Below are positions 34,193 to 44,800 of a DNA stretch of 60,798 nt, piece by piece (the first letter of the stretch is position 1; each line of letters opens with the position of its first letter). The notes under the pieces were generated by a model. That model saw nothing but the letters and a program-made list of their open reading frames with translations, was not told where the DNA came from and did not search any database. The translations under genes were made by a program, and so were the position numbers. The DNA comes from an uncultured Blautia sp. (GTDB taxonomy: Bacteria; Bacillota; Clostridia; Lachnospirales; Lachnospiraceae), in assembly GCA_900556555.1 (NCBI GenBank), contig USPF01000002.1:1-60798 (forward strand), read 5' to 3'.

Positions 34193-35269
34193 CTATTCTG
34201 CTTTTTCTTCTGTCTGTGGCTGTTTAATCGTGTACTGATCATTATCTGTCAGTTTAGCTTTTTTCCATTCTTTTTCATTTACTGTGATTTTTGCATCTTT
34301 CTCCCAGCCTTCCAGAAGCTTATTGTATGCTTCCTGTTTTCTCTGGTTTACAATATTTTCTTTTTCCTGGTCTGTTGCCTCACGGTCCAGCATACTATCC
34401 ATGCGGACTACAAAGTAGGAATCTTCGCCCTCTACTACCTTTTCATACACCTGGCCATCTTTTGTGAGCGTAACAGCCGCTTCTTTTACTTTTTCATCCA
34501 GAAGAGTATCTTCAGAATCAAAGGTTGTGTCATATGCTCTCATCTCTTCGTCTATTTCTTTTACCAGTGCATCCATATCTGCTGTGGCAGGGTCTTCTGA
34601 TGCGTTCAGTTTATCCAGAAGCTGTTGTGCCTGGTCTTTTTTTGCCTGTTTTTCTTCGTCTGTCAAAGGTGTAGTGGTTCCGTCTTCGTTCTGTTTATCA
34701 CTGATACTGAATCTACAGTAGGAAATCTTACTCTGCTGTGCCTCAGAATCCTCCACATTTGTATCTACATCTGCGGTCATTGGCTCATACATTTTTTCCT
34801 GATAGGTATAAAGCAGAAGCAGATTTTCAATATCATCCTCTGTAACAGACAGCTTTGTAAGTGTCTCTTCTGTATTAGCCTCTACAAATGCTTTTGCAGA
34901 TTCCTCAATTTTCTTCTGTTCTTCATCCGTAACAGACACTTCATATTCATCTGCATGCTGTTTCAAAAGAACCATATTCTTTAACTGCTGCACAATCATA
35001 TTTTTTGTAGATTCCCCATAAGTGGTTCCGTCTCCTGCATCCTGATCCCAGATTCCGGTTGTGCTGCCTCCCATCATGGCATAATAAGACTGCATCTGTG
35101 CCTGGTTCATACGAAGCATCATATTGCCGGTTCCCACACTTACGGTATCTTCCCCGCAGGTAATCAATGCCTTTGTTCCGTCAAGGCTGCTGCCGCATCC
35201 TGACAGCAGTCCTGTTCCCATCACACCTGCCATAACTGCACAGGCCAGTTTTTTTGTTACTCTATTCAT
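34193..35269 (-). CDS. PrsA/SurA-like foldase lipoprotein
   Basis: Membrane-anchored extracellular chaperone. The N-terminus is a lipoprotein signal (MNRVTKKLACAVMAGVMGTG then LLSGC lipobox). Residues about 50-160 resemble the SurA-type N-terminal helical domain (MLRMNQAQMQSYYAMMGG; MVLLKQHADEYEVSVTDEEQ). The middle (about 195-300) sits where PrsA has its parvulin domain: ISYCRFSISDK, LLDKLNASEDP and YEKVVEGEDSYFVVRMDSML; the fold is plausible though not a strong PpiC match. Length 358. It is downstream of mfd on the same strand, an order often seen in Firmicutes (pth, mfd, prsA). Activity as a prolyl isomerase is likely but not certain. Confidence 0.84.
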   Translation of the reverse strand: MNRVTKKLACAVMAGVMGTGLLSGCGSSLDGTKALITCGEDTVSVGTGNMMLRMNQAQMQSYYAMMGGSTTGIWDQDAGDGTTYGESTKNMIVQQLKNMVLLKQHADEYEVSVTDEEQKKIEESAKAFVEANTEETLTKLSVTEDDIENLLLLYTYQEKMYEPMTADVDTNVEDSEAQQSKISYCRFSISDKQNEDGTTTPLTDEEKQAKKDQAQQLLDKLNASEDPATADMDALVKEIDEEMRAYDTTFDSEDTLLDEKVKEAAVTLTKDGQVYEKVVEGEDSYFVVRMDSMLDREATDQEKENIVNQRKQEAYNKLLEGWEKDAKITVNEKEWKKAKLTDNDQYTIKQPQTEEKAE

Positions 35270-35406
35270 AATGTTTTTCTCCTCCTGAATCTCTAATATT
35301 GCCCTGGTTTTATCAAATCGCAGCGTCTTTTACCATTATAGACGTTTTTGCACCATGGGGCAAGGAATTTTTAAGGGGAGAATATGAAGATATTGTGTTT
35401 TAAAAC

Positions 35407-38400
35407 CTACTCCATAATCACACTCTGAAATTCCTTCAGCACCGCTTCCAGGGTATCCAGCACATCCAAGGTCTCTTTTGGTTTTCTTCCCTTCAGCGAA
35501 AGCATAAAATACGGTGTTTCTTCCAGCCGCATGGTAAGGTTATTCTTAAACTTCTCCAAAATAGGCGGAAAGCCTGCCGGATTCACTTTTGCCCGCTCAA
35601 ACATAGAAATTTTCACACTCAGCCCACTCTGTTTAATCTCACGGATGTAGGCTTTATGTGCCATGGCTTTCAGGTTGGCAATCATCAATAGATTCTGCAC
35701 TGCTTTTGGCGGATCTCCGAAACGGTCCAGCAGTTCTTCCATCATATCTTCATATTCTTCCTGGGATTCAATAGCTGCAATCCGCTTATAAACGTCTAGT
35801 TTCTGGAATTCATTCGGAATGAATTTCGGTGGGATAAAGGCATTCACTTCCAGATCTATGGTGGTCTCGAAATCCTCCTGTTGCTTGATTCCCTTTTCTT
35901 CTTTCACTGCTTCGTCAAGCATTTTGCAGTAAAGGTCATATCCCACTGCCTGCATATGACCATGCTGCTCTGCACCAAGAAGATTTCCTGCCCCACGGAT
36001 TTCCAGGTCACGCATGGCAATCTTAAAACCGCTTCCCAAGTCTGTAAATTCCCGGATCGCATGAAGACGTTTCTCTGCCACTTCTTTCAGCATTTTGTTT
36101 TTCTTATACATGAGGAAAGCATAGGCTGTCCTGTTGGAACGTCCCACACGCCCGCGAAGTTGATACAACTGAGAGAGCCCCATCTGGTCTGCGTCATGGA
36201 TAATCATGGTGTTGGCATTCGAAATATCCAGTCCTGTCTCAATAATGGTAGTAGAAACCAGCACATCAATCTCTCCGTTAATAAACCCGTACATGATTTT
36301 TTCTAATTGCCGCTCCTGCATCTGTCCATGGGCAAAGGCTACATTCGCCTCTGGAACCAGTTTTGCCACACGGTTGGTCACTTCATCAATATCATTGACA
36401 CGGTTATACACATAATACACCTGGCCGCCTCTTGCCATTTCCCTGCTGATGGCTTCCCTCACCATTTCCTCATTATACTCCATGACATAAGTCTGTATCG
36501 GCATACGGTCCATAGGTGCTTCTTCCAGCACACTCATATCACGGATTCCGATCAAACTCATATGCAAGGTTCTTGGGATTGGTGTAGCAGTCAGGGTAAG
36601 AACATCCACATTTTCTTTCATTTTCTTGATTTTTTCTTTGTGAGTCACACCAAAACGCTGTTCCTCGTCAATAATCAAAAGCCCTAAGTCTTTAAATTTA
36701 ATATCATCCGAAAGAACCCTGTGGGTTCCAATCAGAATATCAACCAGTCCTTTTTGCAGATCTGTGATGGTTTTCTTCTGTTCTGCCGGGGTCTTGAACC
36801 GGCACATCAGATCCACACGCACAGGAAAATCCTTCATCCTCTGCACAAAAGTATTGTAATGCTGCTGGGCTAAGATCGTGGTAGGCACCAGATAAACTAC
36901 CTGCTTTCCTTCCTGAACGGCTTTAAAGGCAATACGGATGGCAATTTCTGTTTTGCCGTACCCAACATCACCACAGATAAGGCGGTCCATAATCTTCGTA
37001 CTTTCCATATCCTTCTTGGCAGCTTCGATGGCAAGAAGCTGGTCTTCTGTCTCCTCAAAGGGAAACATTTCTTCAAATTCACGCTGCCATAAGGTATCCG
37101 GCTCACACTGATATCCTGCACTTTCCTGTCTTGCCGCATATAGCTTCACCAAATCTTTCGCAATATTTTTTACAGCTCCCCGCACTTTTGTCTTGGTTTT
37201 ATTCCATTCCTGCCCGCCGATTTTATTTAATTTCGGAACATGTGCATCTGCCCCTGCATATTTTTGCAGCATATCCAGCTGGTTTGGCAGGATATAAAGT
37301 GTACTGTTTCCTGCATACTCGATTTTAATATAATCTTTCGCTACTTTATCTACAGTAATTTTTTCGATTCCTTTATAAACGCCAAGCCCGTGATTCTCAT
37401 GTACCACATAATCTCCTACACTTAGTTCACTGAAGCTCTGGATTCTCTTGCCACTGTATTCCTTCTTTTTGCGTCTTTTCTTCTTTTCCTGACCAAAAAT
37501 ATCAGACTCTGTGATCATGACAAATTTAATCATCGGATATTCAAATCCCCGCTTCATGCGGCCAAACGCTGTCATGATCTCTCCCGGAGCAATCACCCGG
37601 TTCATATCTTCTGTATAAAAACTGTTAAGTCCTTCATCCCGCAGGTCTTCTGCAAGACGGGCAGCCCTTGTTCTGGAACCGGAGAGCAAAAGTACCTGAT
37701 ACCCATTTTTCTTATACTGTTTCAAATCTTTGACCAGCAGTTCAAAACTATTATTATAAGGACTTACGGATTTCGCAGAAATGTGAAAACTGGCTTTCAT
37801 ATCCCAGTCTCCCTTTTGCTGCTCAATGGTACAGAGTGAAACACATCTTTTTTTATTCAGCTTGTGAACGGTCTGCTTATAACTCATGAGCAAATCCGTC
37901 TGCCCCGGCAGAAGATAACCTTTTTCCAGCCTGTGCTCCATACTTTCCCTGAACTCTGTTTCCACTGCATCTGCATGCTCAGCCAGACGGTTTGTCTCAT
38001 CCAGAATCACCAGGGTATTTTCATCTTCAAAGTAGTCCGGCAGTGTTACTGCATTCTTATAAAAATACCGCAAAAACTGTTCCGCAGCCGCAAAATCTTC
38101 AAATTCCTTCAGATTGTCTATGGTTTCTTCCACATAATGTTTCAGTCTGGCTCCCTCTTCTGTGAGAAAGTCATCCCGGAACTTCTGCACTGTGGCTTTC
38201 TTTTCTTTTTCTATGGCTTTTAAGCCCTTATCCAGGGTTTCCTTGTCTAATACCAGTTCCGAAGCCGGATAGATAGTAATCTCGTCCAGATTTTCGATAG
38301 AACGCTGGCTCTCTGCGTCAAAACTCCGGATGGAATCAATCTCATCGCCCCACAGCTCTATACGAATAGGATTTGTCTCTGTCAGAGGGAAAATATCAAT

Positions 38401-38952
38401 AATACCGCCCCTAAAAGAGAATTGTCCAGGTGCCTCTGCCTGGGCATTTCTTTCATACCCCATTCCAAGAAGCTGTTTCTTGAGTTTGTCCATATCAAGA
38501 GGACTTCCGCTGTCAAAGGATAAGGTATGTTTCTCCAGTACTTCAAGCGGAAGCAGATAATCCATACAGCCGCTCATACTGGTAATAACCGTTACATTCT
38601 TCCTGGCAAGCAGAGCAGCGATCACCTGCATCCGCTCCTTTGTCAGGAGATTACCGTGTATATCTGCCTGGAAGAAAATCAAATCCTTGGCAGGATATAG
38701 ATACACTTCCCGGTCATAAAGCCTGTAATCCTCATATAATTCTTTTGCTTTTAAATCGTTTTCTGCAATGATCAGACAGTTGCATCCCTGCTTCCGGGTC
38801 TTTTTTAAAGCCTCAAAAAGCCCATACATCATATGGGCTTTCTGAGATTCCACACAGCCGGAAAGCTGTAGAACACCTCTGTTTTTATCAAGTCTGGACG
38901 TTATTTCATCAAATCCGCCCAGTTGTTCCAATGGCTGCATGAATACCTGCAT
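35407..38952 (-). CDS. mfd: Transcription-repair coupling factor Mfd
   Basis: SF2 translocase that removes stalled RNA polymerase at lesions and recruits UvrA. The 1181-residue length is standard. The UvrB-like N-terminal module is seen at QFSFRGGIIDIFP (near residue 177). The RNA polymerase interaction domain holds VGDYVVHENHGLGVYKGIEK (near residues 507-526). Helicase motifs follow: Walker A CGDVGYGKTEIA (near residues 659-670), DEEQRF box (IIDEEQRFGV), TATPIPRTL and the TRG motif region GRVGRSNRTAYAFL (near residues 931-944). The C-terminal TRCF domain begins near residue 1035 (PPKFIPNEFQKLDVYKRIA). It starts 14 bp after pth. Confidence 0.97.
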   Translation of the reverse strand: MQVFMQPLEQLGGFDEITSRLDKNRGVLQLSGCVESQKAHMMYGLFEALKKTRKQGCNCLIIAENDLKAKELYEDYRLYDREVYLYPAKDLIFFQADIHGNLLTKERMQVIAALLARKNVTVITSMSGCMDYLLPLEVLEKHTLSFDSGSPLDMDKLKKQLLGMGYERNAQAEAPGQFSFRGGIIDIFPLTETNPIRIELWGDEIDSIRSFDAESQRSIENLDEITIYPASELVLDKETLDKGLKAIEKEKKATVQKFRDDFLTEEGARLKHYVEETIDNLKEFEDFAAAEQFLRYFYKNAVTLPDYFEDENTLVILDETNRLAEHADAVETEFRESMEHRLEKGYLLPGQTDLLMSYKQTVHKLNKKRCVSLCTIEQQKGDWDMKASFHISAKSVSPYNNSFELLVKDLKQYKKNGYQVLLLSGSRTRAARLAEDLRDEGLNSFYTEDMNRVIAPGEIMTAFGRMKRGFEYPMIKFVMITESDIFGQEKKKRRKKKEYSGKRIQSFSELSVGDYVVHENHGLGVYKGIEKITVDKVAKDYIKIEYAGNSTLYILPNQLDMLQKYAGADAHVPKLNKIGGQEWNKTKTKVRGAVKNIAKDLVKLYAARQESAGYQCEPDTLWQREFEEMFPFEETEDQLLAIEAAKKDMESTKIMDRLICGDVGYGKTEIAIRIAFKAVQEGKQVVYLVPTTILAQQHYNTFVQRMKDFPVRVDLMCRFKTPAEQKKTITDLQKGLVDILIGTHRVLSDDIKFKDLGLLIIDEEQRFGVTHKEKIKKMKENVDVLTLTATPIPRTLHMSLIGIRDMSVLEEAPMDRMPIQTYVMEYNEEMVREAISREMARGGQVYYVYNRVNDIDEVTNRVAKLVPEANVAFAHGQMQERQLEKIMYGFINGEIDVLVSTTIIETGLDISNANTMIIHDADQMGLSQLYQLRGRVGRSNRTAYAFLMYKKNKMLKEVAEKRLHAIREFTDLGSGFKIAMRDLEIRGAGNLLGAEQHGHMQAVGYDLYCKMLDEAVKEEKGIKQQEDFETTIDLEVNAFIPPKFIPNEFQKLDVYKRIAAIESQEEYEDMMEELLDRFGDPPKAVQNLLMIANLKAMAHKAYIREIKQSGLSVKISMFERAKVNPAGFPPILEKFKNNLTMRLEETPYFMLSLKGRKPKETLDVLDTLEAVLKEFQSVIME

Positions 38953-38966
38953 ATAGCGTTCTCCTG

Positions 38967-39569
38967 TTATTCCTGCTTGTTTTCAGTTGCTTTTTTCTTT
39001 TTTGCTGCTCCATTGTAATGATTCATGGCAGCTTCAATTCCATCTTTCAGAATCATTTCCACTGCATCAGCAGCATCACAGATAGCTTTGTCCACCAGTT
39101 CTCTTTCTTCCGAAGAAAATCTTCCAAGGACATAATCTGCCAGATCCCAGCCTTTCGGTTTTGCCCCAACACCAACCTTGATGCGGTAGAAATTCTGGGT
39201 TCCAATCTGAGCGATAATGCTCTTTATCCCATTATGGCCGCCGGCACTTCCTTTTTTACGGATGCGTATCTGCCCCGGTTCCAGGTCAATATCATCATAG
39301 ATTACAATCAACTCTGTTTCCGGATCCATTTTATAATAATTTACATATTCCCGGATAGCCTCCCCGCTGAGGTTCATATAAGTCAGAGGTTTTACTGCCA
39401 GAACCTTTTCTCCGGCAATCATTCCTTTTCCATACATGGCCTTGTGGGCAATCCCCCCCTGTGGAATACGGTGACGTTCAATCAGCTCGTCTATGGTGTC
39501 AAAACCCATGTTATGCCTGGTCTTTTCGTATTGTCTGCCTGGGTTTCCAAGCCCCGCTATTAAAAACAT
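38967..39569 (-). CDS. pth: Peptidyl-tRNA hydrolase
   Basis: Frees tRNA from peptidyl-tRNA released during translation. Signatures are LIAGLGNPGRQYEKTRHNMG (residues 3-22, including catalytic His in RHNMG), KPLTYMNLSGEA (near residues 60-71), VIYDDIDLEPGQIRI (near residues 88-102) and GGHNGIKSI (near residues 110-118). Length 200 includes a short Lys-rich tail. It lies 10 bp after the P-loop/YcgQ-like gene and 14 bp before mfd, so it is likely co-transcribed with both. Confidence 0.97.
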   Translation of the reverse strand: MFLIAGLGNPGRQYEKTRHNMGFDTIDELIERHRIPQGGIAHKAMYGKGMIAGEKVLAVKPLTYMNLSGEAIREYVNYYKMDPETELIVIYDDIDLEPGQIRIRKKGSAGGHNGIKSIIAQIGTQNFYRIKVGVGAKPKGWDLADYVLGRFSSEERELVDKAICDAADAVEMILKDGIEAAMNHYNGAAKKKKATENKQE

Positions 39570-39579
39570 ATGATTCTCC

Positions 39580-40536
39580 TTAATTAAAATATACTAATTC
39601 CTGTTTCAAAGGCTCTGTAGGTTCAACAGAAATAGCAGTGAGCACCGGACCTTCACCATGGTAAGATTCCACATATGCGTAATCTACGGAAGCAACCACC
39701 TTCACCCACTTACCTGTTTTAAGAGTTTTTGCCACAGGGCTTTTGCAGACATAACCAATAAAGCTGGTATCATCTGCACAGCATGTCATTGCCATTCTTC
39801 CCGGAACAAATACGTCTTTTGCCAATTCCCGTGATTTTAGGACCATAGCAGTAAAAGCTACTGTCTTACCTTCATAGGTTTCCGGGTGATCCATAGCATC
39901 AATAAACCAGATACCGTAATCTTCATCCATAATTTCAATCACATCTGCATTGACATCAAAAGGCATTTCTTCTGCGAAGATATCCTCAATCTCTCCCTCT
40001 TCATCCTCAAAGATAATCTCTGCACTTTGATTTACTACCTTTACACTTCTCCTGAAAGAAGCCAGAGGCATGTCCATCTGACAGCGATTAAACAGAACCA
40101 TGTCTGCATTCCGTACCATCTCTACAAACAGGGATTTCATATTGTTCATATAAACCTGGAATGTGCTGGCATCTACGGTAACAATGTGCTGTACAATTCC
40201 CCAGTCTTTTGGAAGCTGCATTTCTTCGAACTTACTTACCTGCCACATGCCGTTGTATTCAATGGTGACACGTTCTGGAGAATAAAAGGCATCATAAGCT
40301 ACCAGACGCTCTGGAGTCAATTCATCGAAACTGTTCAGCACCTCCACAGAAGTTCTGCTTCTTCTCAATTTCTTCTCATCAAACTCTACCTCTCCTTCTT
40401 CGCAGAGAATAAGAAGGGTCTGGCCTTCAATCTGGAAATATTCCTGGTCAATGGTGAAATCCAGGAATGTAGACTTGCCGCTTTCCAGAAATCCTGCCAT
40501 AAAATATATAGGAACTCTGATTTCGTCTTCCATCAT
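39580..40536 (-). CDS. P-loop protein with YcgQ/TIGR03943-like C-terminal domain
   Basis: Two-part protein of 318 residues. The N-terminus (IYFMAGFLESGKSTFLDFTI) resembles the CobW/G3E GTPase start but has Glu and Ser in the P-loop (GFLESGKST) and lacks clear downstream G3E motifs beyond DMVLFNRCQMD. The C-terminal 100 residues match the OB-like region of YcgQ/TIGR03943 proteins: GKTVAFTAMVLKSRELAKDV, MTCCADDTSFIGYV and KTGKWVKVVASV. YcgQ-like proteins are found with a permease and CobW-type proteins, in zinc or metal handling. It follows the CobW-type gene by 34 bp. I start at 40536, since AAAGGA lies 10 bp upstream; the longer frame overlaps the previous gene. Function inferred from partner and domains. 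Confidence 0.8.
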   Translation of the reverse strand: MMEDEIRVPIYFMAGFLESGKSTFLDFTIDQEYFQIEGQTLLILCEEGEVEFDEKKLRRSRTSVEVLNSFDELTPERLVAYDAFYSPERVTIEYNGMWQVSKFEEMQLPKDWGIVQHIVTVDASTFQVYMNNMKSLFVEMVRNADMVLFNRCQMDMPLASFRRSVKVVNQSAEIIFEDEEGEIEDIFAEEMPFDVNADVIEIMDEDYGIWFIDAMDHPETYEGKTVAFTAMVLKSRELAKDVFVPGRMAMTCCADDTSFIGYVCKSPVAKTLKTGKWVKVVASVDYAYVESYHGEGPVLTAISVEPTEPLKQELVYFN

Positions 40537-40570
40537 AGGTTTATTTTCCTTTCTGCAACTTTTGCTGTTT

Positions 40571-41611
40571 TTATAATCCAAACAGTTCTGCCAGTTTTTC
40601 CTCTTTGATCTTGGAGCCGATGACACATAATCTTCCTGTATAATCAGGTGCTCCTGTACGGATGTCTGCTTCACCAGGAACCATGTCAAAGTAAATCCAC
40701 TGTCCGTCTTTTCCTTCTACCATACCTTTGGCACGAAGAATCATTCCATAGCTGTCATCTGTGGAAAGTGTATCCAGAATCTTGCTGATTTCCTCCTGAG
40801 TATAAGATTTAATCGTTTCTTTTCCCCAGCTTGTAAACACTTCATCTGCATGATGATGATGGTGATGGTCATGGCCTTCATGGTGATGATCGTGATGGTG
40901 GTGCTCATGGCCGCAGCCGCATTCTTCGTGGTCGTGATGGTGGTGCTCATGATGATGTCCGCCGCATACCGGGCATGCTTCTTCTTCCATCAGCTCTTTC
41001 TCCAGAGAACGGTTATGCTCCATAGTATCCAGTATTTTTGCTCCTGAAAGCTGTTCAATCGGAGTCGTGATTACCGCAGCCTTTTCGTTCAGAGAACGAA
41101 TCAATTCCACTGCTGTCTGTACCTTGTCATCTGTAGCTTTTGGTGTATCTGTACGGCTCAAAATAACAGTTCCTGCGTATTCAATCTGATTGCTGAAAAA
41201 TTCTCCGAAGTTTTTCATATACATTTTACATTTTGTCACATCTACAACTGTGGTAAAGCTGTTCAATGTTATGTCAACTTCATTTTCTACTTTCTGTACT
41301 GCTTTGATGACATCTGACAATTTACCTACTCCGGACGGCTCAATAATGATTCTGTCTGGATGATAAGTTTTAATTACTTCTTTCAAAGCTTCTCCGAAAT
41401 CACCTACCAGGGAACAGCAGATACAGCCGGAGTTCATTTCTCTGATTTCGATTCCGGCCTCTTTCAAAAATCCACCGTCAATACCAATCTCGCCGAATTC
41501 ATTCTCAATTAAAACTACCTGCTCACCCTTGTAAGCCTCTGTAAGCAATTTTTTAATTAAAGTTGTCTTTCCTGCTCCCAGGAATCCTGAAAAAATATCT
41601 ATTTTTGTCAT
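40571..41611 (-). CDS. CobW/G3E-type GTPase with long His-rich metal loop
   Basis: Metallochaperone-type GTPase of the COG0523/P47K family. Walker A is GFLGAGKTTLIKKLL (near residues 10-24), the metal-binding CxCC motif is SGCICCSL (near residues 61-68), and EPSGVGKLSDV and ILSRTDTPKATD follow. Residues about 215-260 are extremely His-rich with paired cysteines (CPVCGGHHHEHHHHDH; CGCGHEHHHHDHHHEG), a typical zinc, nickel or cobalt storage loop. The C-terminal CobW domain starts near residue 265 (SWGKETIKSYTQEEISKILD). Length 346. The long structured leader and an inverted repeat at the -35 suggest metal-responsive control. Confidence 0.92.
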   Translation of the reverse strand: MTKIDIFSGFLGAGKTTLIKKLLTEAYKGEQVVLIENEFGEIGIDGGFLKEAGIEIREMNSGCICCSLVGDFGEALKEVIKTYHPDRIIIEPSGVGKLSDVIKAVQKVENEVDITLNSFTTVVDVTKCKMYMKNFGEFFSNQIEYAGTVILSRTDTPKATDDKVQTAVELIRSLNEKAAVITTPIEQLSGAKILDTMEHNRSLEKELMEEEACPVCGGHHHEHHHHDHEECGCGHEHHHHDHHHEGHDHHHHHHADEVFTSWGKETIKSYTQEEISKILDTLSTDDSYGMILRAKGMVEGKDGQWIYFDMVPGEADIRTGAPDYTGRLCVIGSKIKEEKLAELFGL

Positions 41612-41727
41612 TTTGTCTGTCTCCCTTCTTAAAACAATGGAAAAGGGGACGAAAGTCCTACTTCCGCCCCTTCATACCGTCTAAATTGTCAAAAAGCAGC
41701 CACGGCTGCCTGTTAAATTTCCTCTCG
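41612..41727 (-). promoter_or_regulatory. Structured 5' leader of the CobW-type operon
   Basis: The predicted 115-nt leader has a first hairpin (GCAGCC-GT-GGCTGC, 41696-41709) followed directly by TTTTT (41691-41695), which looks like an early terminator, and a second hairpin (GGGGCG...CGTCCCC, 41648-41673) followed by TTTTCC. The first sits only about 20-35 nt from the predicted start. This arrangement suits attenuation, or a separate short RNA. I cannot match it to a named riboswitch. Confidence 0.5.
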
Positions 41728-41733
41728 GTGGAG

Positions 41734-41787
41734 AGTATAACACATGTTCTATAAAGAGTGCAAGGGGTATTTCACAAGTACCTCTTG
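41734..41787 (-). promoter_or_regulatory. Promoter of CobW-type operon with overlapping inverted repeat
   Basis: Minus-strand TTGCAC (41758-41763) and TATACT (41734-41739), spacing 18 bp. An inverted repeat CAAGGGGTA...TACCTCTTG (41761-41787) overlaps the -35 with one mismatch, a good place for a repressor such as a zinc regulator. Confidence 0.55.
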
Positions 41788-41867
41788 TCTATTGCTTCAG
41801 ATAGATTTTACCCAGATACTCACCGGCATATTCAGGCGATAGATGACATCTATTATAAATTTTACTC

Positions 41868-44800
41868 TTATCTTTTTTTCTTCTTAGCAAAAAGGAAAAT
41901 AATCAATCCTGCCATAATCACTATAGCTGCAATAGAGCCATAGAAAAGTGGTTTATTCATGTAGTACTGAATCACAATGTTTGGTGTTACCAGAACACGG
42001 AGAACAACAGGTTCTCCCTCCAGTGCTTTTTCAGACTGTCCCAGCACGTTTCCTGCTGCGTCTTCTGCTGTAATCTCGATATTCTGCCAGCGGTTTGCAC
42101 TTGCAACCGCAGTTTCAATGACACCGTTATCTTTCAGCAGTTCTTCACCATCATATACGGTCTTCTCTCCGTCAATGCTGATGGAAACTTTTGTAAGTGC
42201 CAGGTTATCCTTAGCATCTACGATCATAGCTCTCTCTGCTGCCCTGTACTGTGCATCATCTTCCACACCAGATACAACAACAGTAGGAGCTGTCTTATCT
42301 ACTGCAAATTCGATTGGAAGATTCTTGTTTGCTTTCTTCACACTGGTGTTGTTCATGCTGTTCTGAGCTTTATCCTGTGTGTTAAGAATAACTGTATAGT
42401 TACCTTCTTCTTCGAAATTATTTTTTGCAATTACATAGTGAGCTTCTTTCCACTGTGCATCAGAGCCGGAATTCTTCACGGTAAAGTCTGTGTTTTCTTT
42501 CAGGCTTGCCAGGTCACCGTCACGGTTTACGGTAATGCTTCGGGATTCAATAGCATCTACATTGATTTCACGGATTCCTACTTCTTTTTCTTCTCTGATG
42601 TAGGTGTATCCTTCATCCCCTGTTTTCAGCCAGTCTTTGGTGTCATTATCTAAGATAAAGACAGAACCATAACGATTTACAGAGAACATGATTTCTTTCT
42701 GTGTTTCATTTCCTGCCTTATCCACTGCTTTTGCCTGGAGTTTGTACAGGTCATCCATTTCTTCTGTTCTTGCGAAATCATTGAATTTCATGGACTGCCC
42801 GTTCTGGATTGCACTGACAACCTTGCCTACTTCTACATTTCCATTGTTGGCACCTGTCAGTGTCATGGTAACGCCTTTTGCATCATAGTTTACGTCTGTA
42901 GCTTCAACCTTTGGTGCTACAGCATCGTTGTTTGCAGATTTGTCTTCCACATCTGTGATTTCCAGTTCCGGTGCTGTAAGGTCAACTGTGAAGCTGTCCT
43001 GAGTGTAATCTGCTGCTGCATTTCCAGCCATATCGGTGTAGTCAATGTCAAAGGTATAATCACCGTCAGTGCTGTAATTTACGGTTGCTGTATGTACATC
43101 ACCGCTTCCTGAGAAGCCGCTGATGGATGGTGTGGAGATGCCACTGCCTTCCAGGCTTGCTGTAATGGCTGCACGTACATCTGCTGCATTAAAGTTGTGC
43201 TCACGGATGGTCACGGTTGCTGTACGTGTTTCTTTGAAGAAGTTTCCATTTCTTGCATTGTTGTTGTCATAAGAAACCGTCATAACCGGGATAGTCTTAT
43301 CAATAGTAAATTCATCTGTCTGTCCGTATTCACCACTGTTTCCAGCCAGGTCTGTGCATCCAAGAGTAAAGGTGTAATCACCGTCTGCCGGGAAGGATAC
43401 CTGACAGGTGCTTGTAGCGGTATCGGATACACCGATATTACTACTGCTGCTCCATCCGCCGATATTAGCAGAAGTTCCGTCTGTGTTGGTAATGCTGAAT
43501 CTTACATTGTTCGGGTCAAAGTTACGGTCTGTAACTGTGACAGTTGCTGTTCTTGTATCCTTGTAATATCTGCCGTTTAATGGGTTGTTTAAATCCCAGG
43601 AAACAGAGATAGTAGGATTGGTCACGTCGATTTTCAACTCTGTTATTTCACTGTCTCCCTGGTTGCCGGAGAAGTCTGTAGCAAACGCCTGTACTTTTAC
43701 ATCATTGCTATTGTAAACGTCTGCAGGAACTGTGATTACTTTGCTGAAGGTCTTATTTCCCTGTACCTTGTTTCCACTATTATTTAAAAGTTCAATAGTT
43801 TTGCTGGTTGTCACATTTCCTGCTGCGGAAACCGTGTACCAGACTTTCTCAAGACCGGAGTATGTCTCTCCTGCTGTCGGGTCTTCTACATCAATCTGTA
43901 AGGTTACGTTTTCATTAAAGATACCATTCTGAGCCTGGCTCAGGTTTGTGATGGTAACTACTGGTGCTGGTTTTGTGCTGTCCACGATCATACCGTCAGA
44001 ACTAAAGTACTGATAATTTCCTGCATAGTCTGTCACTTTTGTATAAACAATAAATTGTTCATCCGGGCTTACAGAGAATGCTGCGGATTCCGGCTTCTCT
44101 TGGGAAGCGGAAGACCATCCATTGTAGTTTTCCAGATCATCTCTGGTCATCTGGTCATGGAATCTTGCAAACTGTACCGGATTAACCGGTGAGGTATGGT
44201 CTGCACCAGTCATAACTACGTCTACGGTAGATGGGCTGAAAAGACCGAATGTAATCTTCTCTAACAGGCTTTCCCAGAAACCAAAGCCTTTGATTTCTAC
44301 AGTACCTGTTGGCTGAGTCTTGTCTACTGTGAAGTAGCCTGGTCCATAAGTAACAATGTTTCCTGCAAGGTCTGTGTAGGTGATGCTGTGGGTATAGTTT
44401 GCGTCGGAGTTGAAGGTGTAGGTGCTGGTGTAAACATCTACATTATTGCTCCAGACGTCTAAACTATTTGTTTTTTCTAATACTGCATAATCAGGAATTT
44501 CTTCCCCTGCACCTACTTTGTTTGCGGTAACTTTCACATCAATTGGAACATCTTTGTCTGCATAAGCGAAGTTGTGTTCCTCGATTTCCACTTTAGCAGT
44601 AACCGTTTTTCCACTATAAACACGTCCATCTTCGCTTCCAGCTACTCCTACTGCACCATCTGAATTCCAGTATGCAACCTTTAATTTAGGAGCTGTTTTA
44701 TCAATGACAAAGTATGTACCATTTTCTTCTTTATTAGCTCTTCCGGCTGTATCTGTACAGTGAACGTCAAAGTTATATTTGTTGTCACCATGGAAACGGG

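Noticed and set aside
39886..40608. 240-codon plus-strand frame opposite the P-loop/YcgQ-like gene
   Set aside because: It is antisense to a gene with clear domains and has no ribosome site; composition is that of a complement frame.
40850..41047. Met/Val-rich plus-strand frame
   Set aside because: It is the complement of the His codon run in the CobW-type protein, which forces Met and Val codons.
41612..41727. Naming the CobW leader as a NiCo or other known riboswitch
   Set aside because: It has short hairpins and a motif like ACAGGCAGCC, but I cannot place the conserved core of any named class with certainty.
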